Below, piece after piece: positions 26,412-35,056 of a stretch of DNA of 64,000 bases (position 1 is its first letter; each line of letters begins with the position of its first letter). The position numbers and the translations under genes were made by a program. The DNA comes from Micromonospora saelicesensis (GTDB taxonomy: Bacteria; Actinomycetota; Actinomycetes; Mycobacteriales; Micromonosporaceae), in NCBI RefSeq assembly GCF_900091575.1, contig NZ_FMCR01000010.1:1-64000 (forward strand), written 5' to 3'. The notes under the pieces were generated by a model that saw only the letters and a list, made by a program, of their open reading frames with translations, did no database searches and was not told the DNA's origin.

Positions 26412-27464
26412 ATGACCCAGCACAGTCGCGACCTGTCGCGCCGCCGGTTGCTCTTCGGTGGAGCCGCAGTGGGCGCTGCCACCCTCCTCACCGCCTGCAC
26501 CAGCAACGAGACCCCGGCCGCCAGCACCCAGACCAAGGCCGCCGGAAACAGTGAAGGCAACAACGCCCCGGGCAAGAAGGTCGTCATCGGCTTCTCCGCC
26601 CCGGCCGCCGACCACGGCTGGATGGGCGCGATCCACGCCAACGCCAAGGCCCAGGCCGCTGCCTACTCGGACGTGGAGTTCAAGGAGGTCGACGGTGGGT
26701 CGAACTCCGAGGCCCAGCGCTCCACGCTCGGCACGCTGATCGCCCAGAAGCCGGACATCATCGTCGTGCTGCCGCACGACGGCAAGGAGGTCAACGCCGT
26801 TGCCCTCCAGGCGATGCAGGCGGGCATCCCGATCGTGAACCTCGACCGGGCGTTCCCTGACGCGCTGGCCTCGCGGCTGGTCATCAAGGGCGACAACTAC
26901 GGCATGGGCGTCTCGGCCGGGCACTACATCGGCAAGATGCTCAAGGACAAGGGCGTCGCCAACCCGGTCATCGGTGAGATCGCCGGTCTGGAGATCCCGC
27001 TGACCGTCGAGCGCAGCAACGGCTTCAAGGCCGCCCTGGCGACCTACGGGTTCACTGTGCGGAACCGTCGTTCGGCCGAGTTCACCTCGGACAGCGGCCA
27101 GCGCGAGGCGTCCCAGCTGCTCCAGGCGCTGCCGAAGATCGACGCCATCTGGAACCACGACGACGACCAGGGCATCGGTGTGCTCGCGGCCATCAAGCAG
27201 GCCAACCGGTCGGAGTTCTTCATGGTCGGCGGCGCGGGCTCCAAGCTCGCGATCGACGCCATCAAGGCCGACAACAGCGTGCTGAAGGCCACTGTCACCT
27301 ACAACCCGTCGATGGCCTCCTCGGCGGTCTCGCTCGCGCGGCTCATCGCGCAGGGTCGGGGCCTGGGCGACCTGACGGAGCTGCAGGTGCCGAAGGAAGT
27401 GACCCTGGCCTCGGAGACGATCACCAAGGAGAACGCGAGCAGCTACGACAAGCTCGGGTTCTGA
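26412..27464 (+). CDS. Sugar ABC transporter substrate-binding lipoprotein
   Basis: A 350-aa exported binding protein. The N-terminus has a twin-arginine-like RRRLLFGGAAVGAATLL and a lipobox LTAC, so it is probably a Tat-exported lipoprotein. The mature part is a RbsB-like fold: VIGFSAPAADHGWMGAIHANAKAQA, LIAQKPDIIVVLPHDGKEV, GIPIVNLDRAF, KIDAIWNHDDDQGIGVLAAIKQ. A 97-bp gap after the permease and an AGGAGG site precede the ATG. The ligand cannot be read from sequence. Confidence 0.93.
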   Translation: MTQHSRDLSRRRLLFGGAAVGAATLLTACTSNETPAASTQTKAAGNSEGNNAPGKKVVIGFSAPAADHGWMGAIHANAKAQAAAYSDVEFKEVDGGSNSEAQRSTLGTLIAQKPDIIVVLPHDGKEVNAVALQAMQAGIPIVNLDRAFPDALASRLVIKGDNYGMGVSAGHYIGKMLKDKGVANPVIGEIAGLEIPLTVERSNGFKAALATYGFTVRNRRSAEFTSDSGQREASQLLQALPKIDAIWNHDDDQGIGVLAAIKQANRSEFFMVGGAGSKLAIDAIKADNSVLKATVTYNPSMASSAVSLARLIAQGRGLGDLTELQVPKEVTLASETITKENASSYDKLGF

Positions 27465-27485
27465 CATACCGGGGGGAGACCCACC

Positions 27486-28694
27486 TTGTCCACGACAGAC
27501 AAAGAACTGCGGGTCGGCATGGTCGGCTACGCGTTCATGGGCGCCGCGCACTCACAGGCGTGGCGCACCGTGAATCGCGTCTTCGACCTGCCGGCGCGGG
27601 CCCGGATGGCGTTGATCTGCGGCCGAGACACAGCGAAGGTGGCTGACGCCGCCGACACACTCGGCTGGGACGCGTACACCACCGACTGGCGTGATCTGAT
27701 CAACCGGGACGACATCGACGTTGTCGACATCTGTACCCCGGGCGACAGCCACGCCGAGATCGCTCTCGCCGCGTTGGCCGCAGGCAAGCACGTTCTGTGC
27801 GAGAAGCCGTTGGCCAACTCGGTGGAGGAGGCACGGGCGATGACCGCTGCGGCGGACGTCGCCCGGGCCGCCGGAGTGCGGTCGATGTGCGGGTTCAACT
27901 ACCGCCGGGTCCCCGCGGTCACGATGATGCGCCAGTTGGTCGCCGACGGACGGCTCGGGGTGATTCGACACGTCCGTGCGACGTACCTGCAGGACTGGAT
28001 CGTGGACCCGCAGTTCCCGCTGGTCTGGCGGTTGCAGAAGGACAGGGCGGGCTCCGGCGCGCTCGGTGACATCGGTGCGCACATCATCGACCTGACCCAG
28101 TTCGTCACGGGTCAGCGGATCAGCGGCGTCAGCGCGGTCACCGAGACCTTCGTCAAGGAGCGGCCGTTGCCGGCCGAGTCGAGCGGTCTGGCGGCCTCGG
28201 TGGACGGCCACTCGGCGCCCACCGGGACTGTCACCGTCGACGACGCCGCGGTCTTCGTGGCCCGGCTCGACGGCGGCGCCCTGGCCACGTACGAGGCGAG
28301 CCGCTTCGCGACCGGCCGTAAGAACGCGCTGCGCGTCGAGATCAACGGCTCGCTGGGCAGCGTGGTCTTCGACCTGGAGCGCCTCAACGAGCTGGAGTTC
28401 TACGACGCGACCCGCCCGGCCGTGGAGCAGGGCTTCAGCCGCATCCTGGTCACCGAGGGCGAGCACCCGTACATGTCGGCGTGGTGGCCCCCGGGCCACA
28501 TCATCGGCTACGAGCACTCGTTCACGCACGAGATGCGCGATTTCATCGAGGCGGTCGCCACCGGTGTCGACCCGACTCCCTCCTTCGCCGACGCGTTGCA
28601 GGTCCAGCTGGTGCTGGACGCGGTGGCCCGCTCGGCGGAGCTCGGCTCCTCCTGGGCCGAGGTGGAACCGACGCTGACAGCGGCGGCCGTCTGA
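27486..28694 (+). CDS. Gfo/Idh/MocA-family oxidoreductase
   Basis: A 402-aa NAD(P)-dependent sugar or cyclitol dehydrogenase. The Rossmann part begins VGMVGYAFMGAAHSQAW, and the conserved KHVLCEKPLANSVEEA contains the catalytic-lysine EKP motif. The C-terminal part has GALGDIGAHIIDLTQFVTG with the active-site Asp/His. TTG start after a GGGGGGAG site, 21 bp downstream of the binding-protein gene. Members next to ThuA and isomerase-like proteins often oxidise glycosides at C3; that role is an inference here. Confidence 0.93.
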   Translation: MSTTDKELRVGMVGYAFMGAAHSQAWRTVNRVFDLPARARMALICGRDTAKVADAADTLGWDAYTTDWRDLINRDDIDVVDICTPGDSHAEIALAALAAGKHVLCEKPLANSVEEARAMTAAADVARAAGVRSMCGFNYRRVPAVTMMRQLVADGRLGVIRHVRATYLQDWIVDPQFPLVWRLQKDRAGSGALGDIGAHIIDLTQFVTGQRISGVSAVTETFVKERPLPAESSGLAASVDGHSAPTGTVTVDDAAVFVARLDGGALATYEASRFATGRKNALRVEINGSLGSVVFDLERLNELEFYDATRPAVEQGFSRILVTEGEHPYMSAWWPPGHIIGYEHSFTHEMRDFIEAVATGVDPTPSFADALQVQLVLDAVARSAELGSSWAEVEPTLTAAAV

Positions 28695-29042
28695 CCATTG
28701 ACCATCCGCGACGGCGGTGTTCGCACCGCCATCGCCCGACCGGCTTTCCGAAGCCGACCGGCGAGGGACCAGCCACGGATTGCGCCCCGTGGCCGGGACA
28801 GAGGTCGGCATCGGAGAGCGTGCAGCCGGGCCCTACGGCCCGGTGGCGCACGAGCAGGACGGTCGTCCGGTGCGACCGGACCGGGATTCCCCGGCCGCAC
28901 CGGAGGACCGCCACCACCGGTGACCTCCGGAGGACCTGATGACACCGCCCGCCGCCGCCCCCACCCGTACCGCATCCGCTCGCCGATTCCCGGCGGGGCG
29001 TGGTTCGGTAGGTGTTCCGGTGGGCGCGGCGGCCTGAGACGC

Positions 29043-29118
29043 CCGGCCGGGGCATGCCAATGCCCCGACCGGCCGGATGCGGGGGAGGCAGGGTCGAGAC
29101 GCCGACCCGACCCTGCCT
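29043..29118. terminator. Two hairpins in the gap before the ebo-type operon
   Basis: The interval 28695-29337 (643 bp) has no convincing gene. It holds a hairpin around 29043-29076 (GGGGCAT / ATGCCCC extended by CCGGCC / GGCCGG with a bulge) and a second perfect 11-bp stem, AGGCAGGGTCG (29086-29096) with CGACCCTGCCT (29108-29118). Either could end the transporter-dehydrogenase transcript, although both lie about 350-400 bp after its stop. Open frames here have no family resemblance. Confidence 0.45.
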
Positions 29119-29238
29119 ACCAGCCCCGTCTGCTCGCACCTGCCGGGATCCGGTCCGGCGTCGTCGCCGCCGACGCCGACGTCGGAAGCCGGTGCTGTTC
29201 CGGTGCGGGGCGAGCGGACGGGGCCCATCCACCCGACC

Positions 29239-29310
29239 CGAAACTTTCCGAAACCGGGCCGTATCTTTCCGAAACATATTCTGATATTCCTATATTTAGC
29301 GGTACCGACG
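29239..29310 (+). promoter_or_regulatory. AT-rich promoter region with repeated CTTTCCGAAAC sites
   Basis: Two direct copies of CTTTCCGAAAC (29244-29254 and 29265-29275) start exactly 21 bp apart, two helical turns. The first overlaps CGAAACTTTC, similar to GAAA/TTTC boxes of LacI-type xylan regulators. They are followed by an unusually AT-rich stretch (29272-29297, CATATTCTGATATTCC and TATATTTA) that probably holds the -10 of the operon starting at 29338. Confidence 0.5.
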
Positions 29311-29337
29311 GTTCCTCGTGAATGGGGAAGGAGCACC

Positions 29338-30504
29338 ATGCGAACAGGTGTCTGGCTGGTAGGAGCGCGCGGATCCGTCGCGACCACCAGCATCGTCGGG
29401 GGGCTCGCGCTGCGAGCCGGCCTGGCCGGGCCCACCGGCTGCGTCACCGAGCTTCCCGAGCTGCGCGGCCCGGCCCTGCCGGCCTTCGCCGACCTGGTCT
29501 TCGGCGGGCACGACCTGGCCACCACTCCGCTGTGCAAGCGCGCCGAGGCCCTCGCTGACGCCGGTGTCATCCCCTGGCGACTGGTCGCCGCGCTCCGCGA
29601 CGAACTGGGCGTGGTCGATCAGGAACTGCGCCCCGCGCCGGTCGGCGACACCCAGGCCGACCGGGCCGAGGCCGTGGTCCGCGACCTGACCAGCTTCCGC
29701 GAGCGGCACGAGCTGGACCGGGTGGTGGTGGTCAACGTCTCCGCCACCGAGCCGGCCCCTCGACCGCACCCCGCGCACGCCGACCCGGTCGCGCTACGCG
29801 CCGCCCTCGACGGTCCGGACGAGGTGCTGCCGGTCAGCTCCCTCTACGCGTACGCCGCGGTGCTCGCCGGCTGCCCGTACGTCGACTTCACCCCGTCCAC
29901 CGGGCTGCGGCTGCCGGCGCTGGCCGCGCTGGCCGAGGAGGCCCGACTGCCGTACGCCGGGCACGACGGCAAGACCGGGGAGACCCTGGTCAAGTCGGTG
30001 CTCGCGCCGATGTTCGCGATGCGCAACCTGGCCGTGGGCTCCTGGTCCGGGGTCAACCTGCTCGGCGGTGGCGACGGCGCCACCCTCGCCGACCCGGCCG
30101 CGAACGCGGCGAAGGTGCAGAGCAAGCAGCGGGTGCTCGGCGAGACGCTGGGCTACGTCCCGCAGGGCGGCACCCGCATCGAGTACGTCGAGGAGCTGGG
30201 CGACTTCAAGACCGCATGGGATCTGATCACCTTCAGCGGATTCCTCGGCACCGGCATGCGGATGGAGTTCACCTGGCACGGCTGCGACTCCGCGCTGGCC
30301 GCGCCACTGGTGCTCGACCTGGCCCGACTCACCGCCGCCGCGCACGCCGCCGGGCAGGTGGGGCCCCTGGCCGACCTGGGCTTCTTCTTCAAGGACCCGC
30401 TGGGCGCGCCCACCCACTCGCTGGGTGAGCAGTGGGCCCGGCTGACCGCCTTCACCCGACAATTACACGACGGCGGAGACGGTGATCATGACAACGTTGG
30501 CTGA
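29338..30504 (+). CDS. Inositol-3-phosphate synthase family protein (ebo-type operon)
   Basis: A 388-aa NAD-dependent enzyme expected to cyclise glucose 6-phosphate to inositol phosphate or a related cyclitol. It shows the glycine-rich NAD loop GVWLVGARGSVATTS, VVVVNVSATEP, PYVDFTPSTGLRLPAL, and the catalytic-region motif GHDGKTGETLVKSVLAPMF followed by VGSWSGVNLLGGGDG. The ATG follows AAGGAG by 4 nt. First gene of a compact eight-gene operon; its end overlaps the prenyltransferase gene. In cyanobacterial ebo clusters a dehydroquinate-synthase-like sugar cyclase occupies the comparable role, so this enzyme may supply the ring substrate. Confidence 0.9.
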   Translation: MRTGVWLVGARGSVATTSIVGGLALRAGLAGPTGCVTELPELRGPALPAFADLVFGGHDLATTPLCKRAEALADAGVIPWRLVAALRDELGVVDQELRPAPVGDTQADRAEAVVRDLTSFRERHELDRVVVVNVSATEPAPRPHPAHADPVALRAALDGPDEVLPVSSLYAYAAVLAGCPYVDFTPSTGLRLPALAALAEEARLPYAGHDGKTGETLVKSVLAPMFAMRNLAVGSWSGVNLLGGGDGATLADPAANAAKVQSKQRVLGETLGYVPQGGTRIEYVEELGDFKTAWDLITFSGFLGTGMRMEFTWHGCDSALAAPLVLDLARLTAAAHAAGQVGPLADLGFFFKDPLGAPTHSLGEQWARLTAFTRQLHDGGDGDHDNVG

Positions 30505-31447
30505 TCTCGCCGAGCTGGTCCGGGCGCCAGCCGCGCTCTCGGTGCCCGGTGACGTGATCGCCGGGGCCGCGGCGGCCGGCGCGTTGAGCCCGCGTACCCC
30601 TGCCCTGGCCGGCGCCTCGGTGCTGCTCTACTGGGCCGGCATGGCCGCCAACGACTGGGCCGACCGGCGTCTGGACGCCGAGGAAAGGCCCGAGCGGCCG
30701 ATCCCGAGCGGACGGGTCACCCCGGCCGCCGCGGTCGGTCTCGCGGCGGGCCTCACGGCCGCCGGCGTGGGCCTGGCCGCCGCGGTGGGCGGTCGCCGCG
30801 CCGCCGCACTCGCCGTGCCGCTGGCGGCCACCATCTGGGGGTACGACCTGCTGGCCAAGAACACCGCGGCCGGCCCGGCCGTGATGGCCGCCTGCCGGGG
30901 GCTGGACGTGCTGCTCGGCGCGTCCGGCGGCCGGATCACCCGGGCGTTGCCGGCGGCGGCCACCGTCGCCGCGCACACCTGGACGGTCACCGCGCTGTCC
31001 CGCCGGGAGGTCACCGGCGCCGACGCCACCCTGCCGATGCGCACCCTCGCCGGCACCGCGCTGGTCGCCGCCAGTGCCGCCGTCGCCGTGCCGGGCGCCC
31101 GACGCGCAGCCCTGGAAACGCCGAACCAGGCCGGGGCCACCGACCGGGCCGAGACCGTCGACGGGACCGGCGTGCGCGCGGGTCGCAGCCGGTCGGCCAC
31201 TATCGCGGCGGTGCTGCCCGCGGTGCTGGCCGGCTGGTACGCCGCCCGGTACGGCGCGGCCCAGGCCGCTGTGGTCCGGGATCCGTCCGCCGGGCGGGTC
31301 CGCGCGGCCGTCGGCGCCGGGATCACCGGGTTGCCGGCCCTCCAGGGGGCCCTCACCGCACGGGGTGGAGCGGGTCTGCTCGGGGTGGCCGTCGCGGCGG
31401 CCGCGCCGCTGGGTCGACGGCTGGCCCGGAAGGTCTCCCCGACATGA
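30488..31447 (+). CDS. UbiA-family prenyltransferase, EboC/SCO3242 type
   Basis: A 319-aa membrane protein with about eight helices. The first Asp-rich motif N-D-x2-D-x3-D is present as NDWADRRLD, followed by ERPERPIPSG. The second region (GYDLLAKN, RGLDVLLGASGG) is not the canonical DxxxD but fits the SCO3242-like branch. It should transfer a polyprenyl chain onto a polar acceptor in the membrane. ATG 30488 is preferred to GTG 30482 because GGAG lies 9 nt upstream. Overlaps the preceding gene by 17 bp and the next by 4. Confidence 0.9.
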   Translation: MTTLADLAELVRAPAALSVPGDVIAGAAAAGALSPRTPALAGASVLLYWAGMAANDWADRRLDAEERPERPIPSGRVTPAAAVGLAAGLTAAGVGLAAAVGGRRAAALAVPLAATIWGYDLLAKNTAAGPAVMAACRGLDVLLGASGGRITRALPAAATVAAHTWTVTALSRREVTGADATLPMRTLAGTALVAASAAVAVPGARRAALETPNQAGATDRAETVDGTGVRAGRSRSATIAAVLPAVLAGWYAARYGAAQAAVVRDPSAGRVRAAVGAGITGLPALQGALTARGGAGLLGVAVAAAAPLGRRLARKVSPT

Positions 31448-32370
31448 GCGTCCCCGAGCCCCGGCCCGGTGCGCCGGCCGCCGACGCCACCACGCTGCGC
31501 CTCGGGTACGGCACGAACGGCTTCGCCAACCACCGCCTCGACGACGCGCTCGCCGTCATCGCCGACCTCGGCTACGACGGGGTGGCGCTCACCCTGGACC
31601 ACGACCACCTGGACCCGTTCGCGCCCGGGCTCACCCGCCGGGTCGCCGCGGTCGGTCGACGGTTGGAGTCGCTGGGCCTGGCGGTGGTCATCGAGACCGG
31701 CGCCCGCTACCTGCTCGACCCGTGGCACAAGCACGCCCCGACGTTGCTGCACGACGACCCGACCCGGCGGATCGAGTTCCTGCGCCGGGCCGTGCGGATC
31801 GGCGCCGACCTGGGCGCGGAGGCGGTCTCGTTCTGGGCCGGTGTCCGACCCGAGGCGGTGTCACAGCAGTGCGCCTGGGACCGGCTGGTGGCCGGCTGCG
31901 CCACAGTGGTCGACGCGGCCGACACCGCCGGCGTCACAGTCGGCTTCGAACCGGAACCGGGCATGCTGGTGCAGGACATCGCGGACTGGCGTCGGCTGCA
32001 CGCCGCTCTCGACAACCCGGCCCGCTTCGGCATCACCCTCGACATCGGACACTGCCGGTGCCTGGAGCCCTGGCCGGTGCCGCAGTGCGTCGCCGAGGTG
32101 GCCGACCACCTGGTCAACGTGCAGATCGACGACATGCGCCGCGGCGTGCACGAGCACCTGGAGTTCGGCGTCGGCGAAATCGACTTCCCGCCGGTGCTGG
32201 CCGCGCTGCGCGACGCCGGCTACCAGGGGCTGGTCGCGGTGGAGTTGCCCCGCGACTCGCACGCCGCACCCGCCGTGGCCGCCCGGTCGATCGAGTTCCT
32301 GCGCGCCGCCGCACTGGCCGGCCGCGCGAAGGACGAACTGCCCGCAGACATTCCTGGGGTGCCTGCGTAG
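31444..32370 (+). CDS. Sugar phosphate isomerase/epimerase-like TIM barrel protein
   Basis: A 308-aa protein of the xylose-isomerase-like superfamily. It starts LRLGYGTNGFANHRLDDALAVIADLGYDGVALTLD, and putative metal ligands occur in GFEPEPGM, TLDIGHCRC, VNVQIDDMRRGVHEHLEFGVGEIDF and VAVELPRDSH. It is distinct from the EboE-like barrel protein encoded further on. ATGA overlap with the prenyltransferase gene implies coupled translation. The substrate is likely a cyclitol or sugar phosphate of the same pathway. Confidence 0.88.
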   Translation: MSVPEPRPGAPAADATTLRLGYGTNGFANHRLDDALAVIADLGYDGVALTLDHDHLDPFAPGLTRRVAAVGRRLESLGLAVVIETGARYLLDPWHKHAPTLLHDDPTRRIEFLRRAVRIGADLGAEAVSFWAGVRPEAVSQQCAWDRLVAGCATVVDAADTAGVTVGFEPEPGMLVQDIADWRRLHAALDNPARFGITLDIGHCRCLEPWPVPQCVAEVADHLVNVQIDDMRRGVHEHLEFGVGEIDFPPVLAALRDAGYQGLVAVELPRDSHAAPAVAARSIEFLRAAALAGRAKDELPADIPGVPA

Positions 32371-32390
32371 CAACAAGGGGAGGAGACGGG

Positions 32391-32999
32391 ATGACACCGG
32401 ATTCACTACGGGCCGCGCTGGGAGGCGTACCCGATCCCGATTGGCTGGACACGGCGCTGCGCCGGGTCACCACCGAGCCCACCGCGATCACCCGGCTCTT
32501 TCCCGCCGTCGGCCGACGCTGCGGGCGGGCCGCGCTGCCCGACGCCCCCGGCTGGACCGCCGACGATGCGGCCCGGGTGCTGCTGCTCACCAGCCTGCCC
32601 GGCGAGCACGCGGCGTACGCCGAGCGCCTCTACCAGCACGGTGACGCGGCCGAGCGACGAGCCGTGCTGCGCGCCCTGCCGCTGCTGCCGATCGGCGCCG
32701 ACGGGGTTCCGTTGCTGCACGACGCGATCCGGACCAACGACACCCGGCTGGTCGCCGCCGCGCTCGGCCCGTACGCCCGGCACCTCGACCAGGCCGCCTG
32801 GCGGCAGGCGGTGCTCAAGTGCGTGTTCAGCGGCGTCCCCCTGGCCAACGTGGCCGACCTGGACACCCGGGCCGACGGCGAGCTGACCGCGATGCTGGCC
32901 GCGCTGGCCGCCGAACGGCACGCCGCCGGCCGGGAGTTGCCCGCCGACGCCAACGACCTGCTCCACCGGCTCACCGCCGCACTGCCCCGGGAGGCGTGA
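32391..32999 (+). CDS. eboA: EboA domain protein
   Basis: A 202-aa soluble helical protein. The signature LKCVFSGVPLANVADLDTRAD near residues 140-160 and the RLFPAVGRRCGRAAL segment near the N-terminus are typical of EboA. Biochemical function unknown; in cyanobacteria the ebo cluster was linked to export of a scytonemin precursor to the periplasm. ATG 32391 follows GGGGAGGAGA and the stop is directly followed by the next ATG. Confidence 0.85.
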   Translation: MTPDSLRAALGGVPDPDWLDTALRRVTTEPTAITRLFPAVGRRCGRAALPDAPGWTADDAARVLLLTSLPGEHAAYAERLYQHGDAAERRAVLRALPLLPIGADGVPLLHDAIRTNDTRLVAAALGPYARHLDQAAWRQAVLKCVFSGVPLANVADLDTRADGELTAMLAALAAERHAAGRELPADANDLLHRLTAALPREA

Positions 33000-33857
33000 A
33001 TGCGCATCTTCGACCCCCACATCCACATGACCTCACGCACCACCGACGACTACGAACGGATGGCCGCCGCCGGAGTGCGCGCCGTGGTGGAGCCGGCGTT
33101 CTGGCTGGGTCAGCCGCGCACCAGCGCCGCCTCGTTCACCGACTACTTCGACTCGCTGATCGGCTGGGAGCCGTTCCGGGCCGGGCAGTTCGGGGTGCGC
33201 CACTTCGCCACCATCGCGCTGAACCCCAAGGAGGCCAACGACCCGCGCTGCCGACCGGTCCTCGACCTGCTGCCCCGCTACCTGGACAAGGACGCGGTGG
33301 TGGCGGTCGGCGAGATCGGGTACGACTCGATGACGCCCGAGGAGGACGAGGCGTTCGCGGCGCAGCTCGCCCTCGCTGTGGCGTACGACCTGCCGGCCCT
33401 GGTGCACACCCCGCACCGGGACAAGGCGCGCGGCTGCGAGCGAACCCTCGCCGTGGTCGCCGAGTCCGGCATCGACGCGGGTCGGGTGGTCGTCGACCAC
33501 CTCAACGAGGTGACAGTGAAGCTGGTCCGTGACAGCGGCTGCTGGCTGGGTTTCTCCATCTACCCGGACACCAAGATGACCCCGCAGCGGATGGTGGAGT
33601 TGCTGCGGGAGTACGGCACGGAACGGATGCTGGTCAACTCGGCAGCCGACTGGGGGCGCTCCGACCCGCTGCTGACCCGGGCCACCGGCGAGGCGATGCT
33701 CGCGGCCGGCTTCAGCGACGACGACGTCGACAAGGTGCTGTGGCGAAACCCGGTGGAGTTCTACGGGCAGTCGGGGCGGCTCGACCTCAGCGACCTGGAC
33801 GCCGCCGCCGCTGTGGACCCGCAGACCGGCAACTCGATCCTGCGTGGCGGCAGCTGA
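33000..33857 (+). CDS. eboB: TatD-family metal-dependent hydrolase (EboB type)
   Basis: A 285-aa amidohydrolase-fold protein. Metal-binding motifs are FDPHIHMTSRT at the N-terminus, AVGEIGYD in the middle, LVHTPHRDK, VVDHLNE and a final SAADWGRSD. The family includes DNases and phosphodiesterases, but within ebo clusters it forms its own branch of unknown substrate. Start and stop abut the neighbours (TGA-ATG before, TGATG after). Confidence 0.9.
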   Translation: MRIFDPHIHMTSRTTDDYERMAAAGVRAVVEPAFWLGQPRTSAASFTDYFDSLIGWEPFRAGQFGVRHFATIALNPKEANDPRCRPVLDLLPRYLDKDAVVAVGEIGYDSMTPEEDEAFAAQLALAVAYDLPALVHTPHRDKARGCERTLAVVAESGIDAGRVVVDHLNEVTVKLVRDSGCWLGFSIYPDTKMTPQRMVELLREYGTERMLVNSAADWGRSDPLLTRATGEAMLAAGFSDDDVDKVLWRNPVEFYGQSGRLDLSDLDAAAAVDPQTGNSILRGGS

Positions 33858-35056
33858 TGCGGCTGCGACATGCCGGCGGCGAGACCGTCCACCTGGGCTA
33901 CTGCACCAACGTGCACCCGGCCGAGGACCTCGCCGGCATCCTCGGTCAACTGGACACCTACGCGGTGCCGGTCCGCGAGGCGCTCGGCAGCGACCTGCTC
34001 GGGCTGGGCCTGTGGCTGGCCGCCCCGGTCGCCGCCGAGCTGGCCGCCGACCCGACGCTACGCCGCCGGTTGCGCACCGAGCTGGACGCGCGCGGCCTGG
34101 AGGTGGTCACGCTCAACGGCTTCCCGTATGCGGCCTTCCAGGCCCCCGTGGTCAAGCAGGACGTGTACCACCCGGACTGGACCACCGAGCAGCGCCTGGC
34201 CTACACAGTGAACCTGGCACGGGTGCTCGCCGACCTGCTGCCCGACGACGCCGCCCGAGGTTCGATCTCCACGCTGCCGCTGGCCTGGCGTCAACCGTGG
34301 GACACCGGCCGGGCCGACGCGGCCCGACGTCGACTGGACCAGCTCGCCGCCGGTCTGGCCGACGTGCAGCGGGACACCGGCCGCGAGGTGCGCGTCGCCT
34401 TCGAGCCGGAGCCCGGCTGTGTGGTGGAGAGCACGGGTCAGGCGGCCGCGCTGCTGTCCGGGATGGACACCGATCGGCTGGGTGTCTGCCTCGACCTGGC
34501 CCACCTGGCCTGCGCCTGGGAGGAGCCGGCCGAGGCGCTGGACCGACTGCGGGCGGCCGGGCTGCCGGTGGTGAAGGTGCAGGTCTCCGCCGCCGTCGAG
34601 GCCGCCGACCCGGAGGGCGGGGCCGAGGCGTTGCGCCGCTGGGTGGAGCCGCGCTTCCTGCACCAGACCCGGGGTGCCGGTTGCGCCGGTCTGGCCGACC
34701 CGGCCGACCCGACGTACGCGGCCGACGACCTGGACGAGGCGCTGGACCGGGCGCTGCCCGGGCCGTGGCGGGTGCACTACCACGTGCCGCTGCACGCCCC
34801 ACCCGAGGAACCGCTCGGCTCGACAGTGCCGGTGCTCCGCGCGGCCCTGAGAGCGCTCTTCGACGGCCCGACCGCCGGCTGCGACCACCTCGACGTCGAG
34901 ACGTACACCTGGGGGGTGCTGCCGGCCGCCCGACGACCCGGCACCGACGCGGAGCTGGCCGCCGGCATCGCCGCGGAGCTGGCCTTCGCCCGGGACGAAC
35001 TGGTCGGTCTCGGCCTGACCGCAGAACGAACCGTGAGCATGGGAGTGACGCGATGA
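33857..35056 (+). CDS. eboE: EboE-type TIM barrel protein
   Basis: A 399-aa protein of the xylose-isomerase-like fold, known in ebo clusters as the metabolite traffic protein EboE. The N-terminus reads VHLGYCTNVHPAEDL, followed by VVTLNGFPYAAFQ, VYHPDWTTEQRL, AFEPEPGCVVE, VCLDLAHLACAWEEP, VHYHVPLHA and LDVETYTWGVLP, which contain candidate metal ligands Glu, Asp and His. The start shares one base with the preceding stop, and its stop overlaps the next start (ATGA). Confidence 0.92.
   Translation: MRLRHAGGETVHLGYCTNVHPAEDLAGILGQLDTYAVPVREALGSDLLGLGLWLAAPVAAELAADPTLRRRLRTELDARGLEVVTLNGFPYAAFQAPVVKQDVYHPDWTTEQRLAYTVNLARVLADLLPDDAARGSISTLPLAWRQPWDTGRADAARRRLDQLAAGLADVQRDTGREVRVAFEPEPGCVVESTGQAAALLSGMDTDRLGVCLDLAHLACAWEEPAEALDRLRAAGLPVVKVQVSAAVEAADPEGGAEALRRWVEPRFLHQTRGAGCAGLADPADPTYAADDLDEALDRALPGPWRVHYHVPLHAPPEEPLGSTVPVLRAALRALFDGPTAGCDHLDVETYTWGVLPAARRPGTDAELAAGIAAELAFARDELVGLGLTAERTVSMGVTR

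Noticed and set aside
28698..29321. Plus-strand open frame of 207 codons before the ebo operon
   Set aside because: It lacks a ribosome site and domain similarity and covers hairpins and the AT-rich promoter.
31074..32644. Additional overlapping open frames across the UbiA, isomerase and EboA genes
   Set aside because: Their translations are low-complexity Arg/Pro-rich outside the portion that is EboA; the real genes have conserved motifs and coupled starts.
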